In this document: one piece after another, positions 36,113 to 36,699 of the stretch | Position numbering within the stretch: the first letter of the stretch is position 1 | Layout of the letters: each line of letters begins with the position of its first letter | Source of the DNA: a virus | Length of the DNA: 36,699 bases | Reading direction: 5' to 3' (one strand) | IMG/VR virus record: IMGVR_UViG_3300042922_000438 | Span: 1 to 36,699 of that record | Program-made: the position numbers and the translations under genes | Notes under the pieces: model-generated | The model's input: only the letters and a program-made list of their open reading frames with translations | Database searches by the model: none | Told to the model about the DNA's origin: nothing

Positions 36113-36665
36113 TAGACCATGCGTTCAATGTGGCGAGGTGAAAAACCCAACCCAGTTCAGGCAGTACTACGGTGGGCGCAAAGGTTACTACAAGCGCTGC
36201 AAAGTCTGCGAGAAAGTCAACAACCGTTGGAAGTATCTCTCCAACAAGTCTGACTCAGACAAGGAGCTCACTGAAGCCGAGTCGAACGAACTCTCACAGA
36301 TCATGCAACTGTTCGACCTGCTTGAGCGCCGCGGCTTGGAACCACCCACAGCAGCAGCCAATCGCTTCGACCTTGCAGCTGAGATCGCCCGCCAGCAACG
36401 TCTGCTTGAGAACGATGTCGAAGTTCACCCTGACAACCTGCCTCCTGAGCTCACCTCTTGGCTCAACCGTGACCTAGAGGGCATGACACCTGAACACCTC
36501 GAAGAAGTCTACGATGACCTCCAAGCCAAGTACCGGCCCAGGATCGGATTCGACGCACAGCTGAGGCCCTTGCACGATGACACCTACAGGAAAGTGTTGA
36601 TAGAGATTCTCGCCAGGTTCGATGAGCATGAGGACTCACTTGATGATAGTGAAGGTTTCGAATAA
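36105..36665 (+). CDS. N-terminal zinc-finger protein, end of the early module
   Basis: This is a 186-residue protein with GAGGAGAA before the ATG. RPCVQCGEVKNPTQFRQYYG...GYYKRCKVCEKVNNRW is a two-knuckle zinc finger like that at 32023. The rest is helical and acidic (NELSQIMQLFDLLERRGLEP...LARFDEHEDSLDDSEGFE). A DNA-recognising adaptor such as a terminase small subunit is one possibility given its place at a module boundary, but nothing specific shows this. Confidence 0.65.
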   Translation: MSNRPCVQCGEVKNPTQFRQYYGGRKGYYKRCKVCEKVNNRWKYLSNKSDSDKELTEAESNELSQIMQLFDLLERRGLEPPTAAANRFDLAAEIARQQRLLENDVEVHPDNLPPELTSWLNRDLEGMTPEHLEEVYDDLQAKYRPRIGFDAQLRPLHDDTYRKVLIEILARFDEHEDSLDDSEGFE

Positions 36666-36670
36666 AGAAA

Positions 36671-36699
36671 AAGCTCCCAGTGATTGGGAGCTTCTTTTA
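36671..36699 (+). terminator. Rho-independent terminator of the last operon
   Basis: A perfect 9-bp stem, AAGCTCCCA (36671-36679) with TGGGAGCTT (36685-36693), loop GTGAT, then CTTTTA up to the window end. Confidence 0.92.

Noticed and set aside
1-36699. tRNA, rRNA, integrase, lysogeny repressor or att site
   Set aside because: I looked for these and found no convincing cloverleaf, recombinase motif or attachment-type repeat in the window.

Overview
The window is a contiguous piece of a tailed double-stranded DNA phage (Caudoviricetes) that infects a low-GC, spore-forming Firmicute, most likely in the Bacillales. The evidence is a tail-fibre/lysis cassette followed by a phage replication and nucleotide-metabolism module, strong AGGAGG-type ribosome sites, SigA-like extended -10 promoters, and several genes related to host sporulation genes. 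Every supported gene reads on the + strand. Genes are tightly packed, many with ATGA or TAATG stop/start overlaps. I see no integrase, lysogeny repressor, tRNA, rRNA, CRISPR array or insertion sequence.

Layout. (1) 1-6697, late module: the 3' part of a tail-fibre gene, small tail-associated proteins, an XhlA-like protein, a putative receptor-binding protein, an amidase endolysin, a phi-LC3-type holin, and a fibronectin-III/SGNH hydrolase, closed by a rho-independent terminator. (2) 6698-7775, a junction with little coding: a structured element (copy A), a promoter, one YyaC-like gene, then about 380 bp of very AT-rich DNA with symmetrical inverted repeats that looks like a replication origin. 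(3) 7776-14018, early operon: a small abundant-looking protein, a 22-bp perfect stem-loop, SNF2-type helicase, AbrB-like protein, VRR-NUC nuclease, sigma factor, ATP-dependent DNA ligase, a tandem SpoIIID-like regulator and RNase H. (4) 14106-22729, replication/nucleotide operon: an SSB-like protein, a primase fused to an MCM-like helicase, YqaJ-type exonuclease, dUTPase, dNMP kinase, dCMP deaminase, Nudix hydrolase and small proteins. (5) 22737-25342: promoter, 5' hairpin, structured element copy B, winged-helix protein, small helical protein and family A DNA polymerase. (6) 25429-32600: DHFR, YhaM-like HD protein, small membrane proteins, SpoIIID, thymidylate synthase-family enzyme, a sporulation-type sigma factor and zinc-ribbon proteins. 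(7) 32614-36699: small genes including a pyrimidine-dimer glycosylase and a pair of tandem paralogues, ending at a strong terminator.

How it works together. The phage carries most of a replisome (polymerase, primase-helicase, SSB-like protein, ligase, RNase H, exonuclease) and a nucleotide pathway around dUMP/dTMP (dCMP deaminase, dUTPase, dNMP kinase, DHFR, ThyA-family enzyme). The ThyA-family enzyme has Asp where dUMP-specific enzymes have Asn, which points to dCMP as substrate and to possible cytosine modification.

The most striking theme is host development. A sigma-E/K-like factor, a SpoIIID orthologue, a double-SpoIIID protein and a YyaC/DUF1256 protein together resemble a phage-borne kit for the sporulation programme, mainly its mother-cell branch. 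The second theme is a pair of related, roughly 135-nt leader elements (A and B) at two operon boundaries with no obvious known identity.
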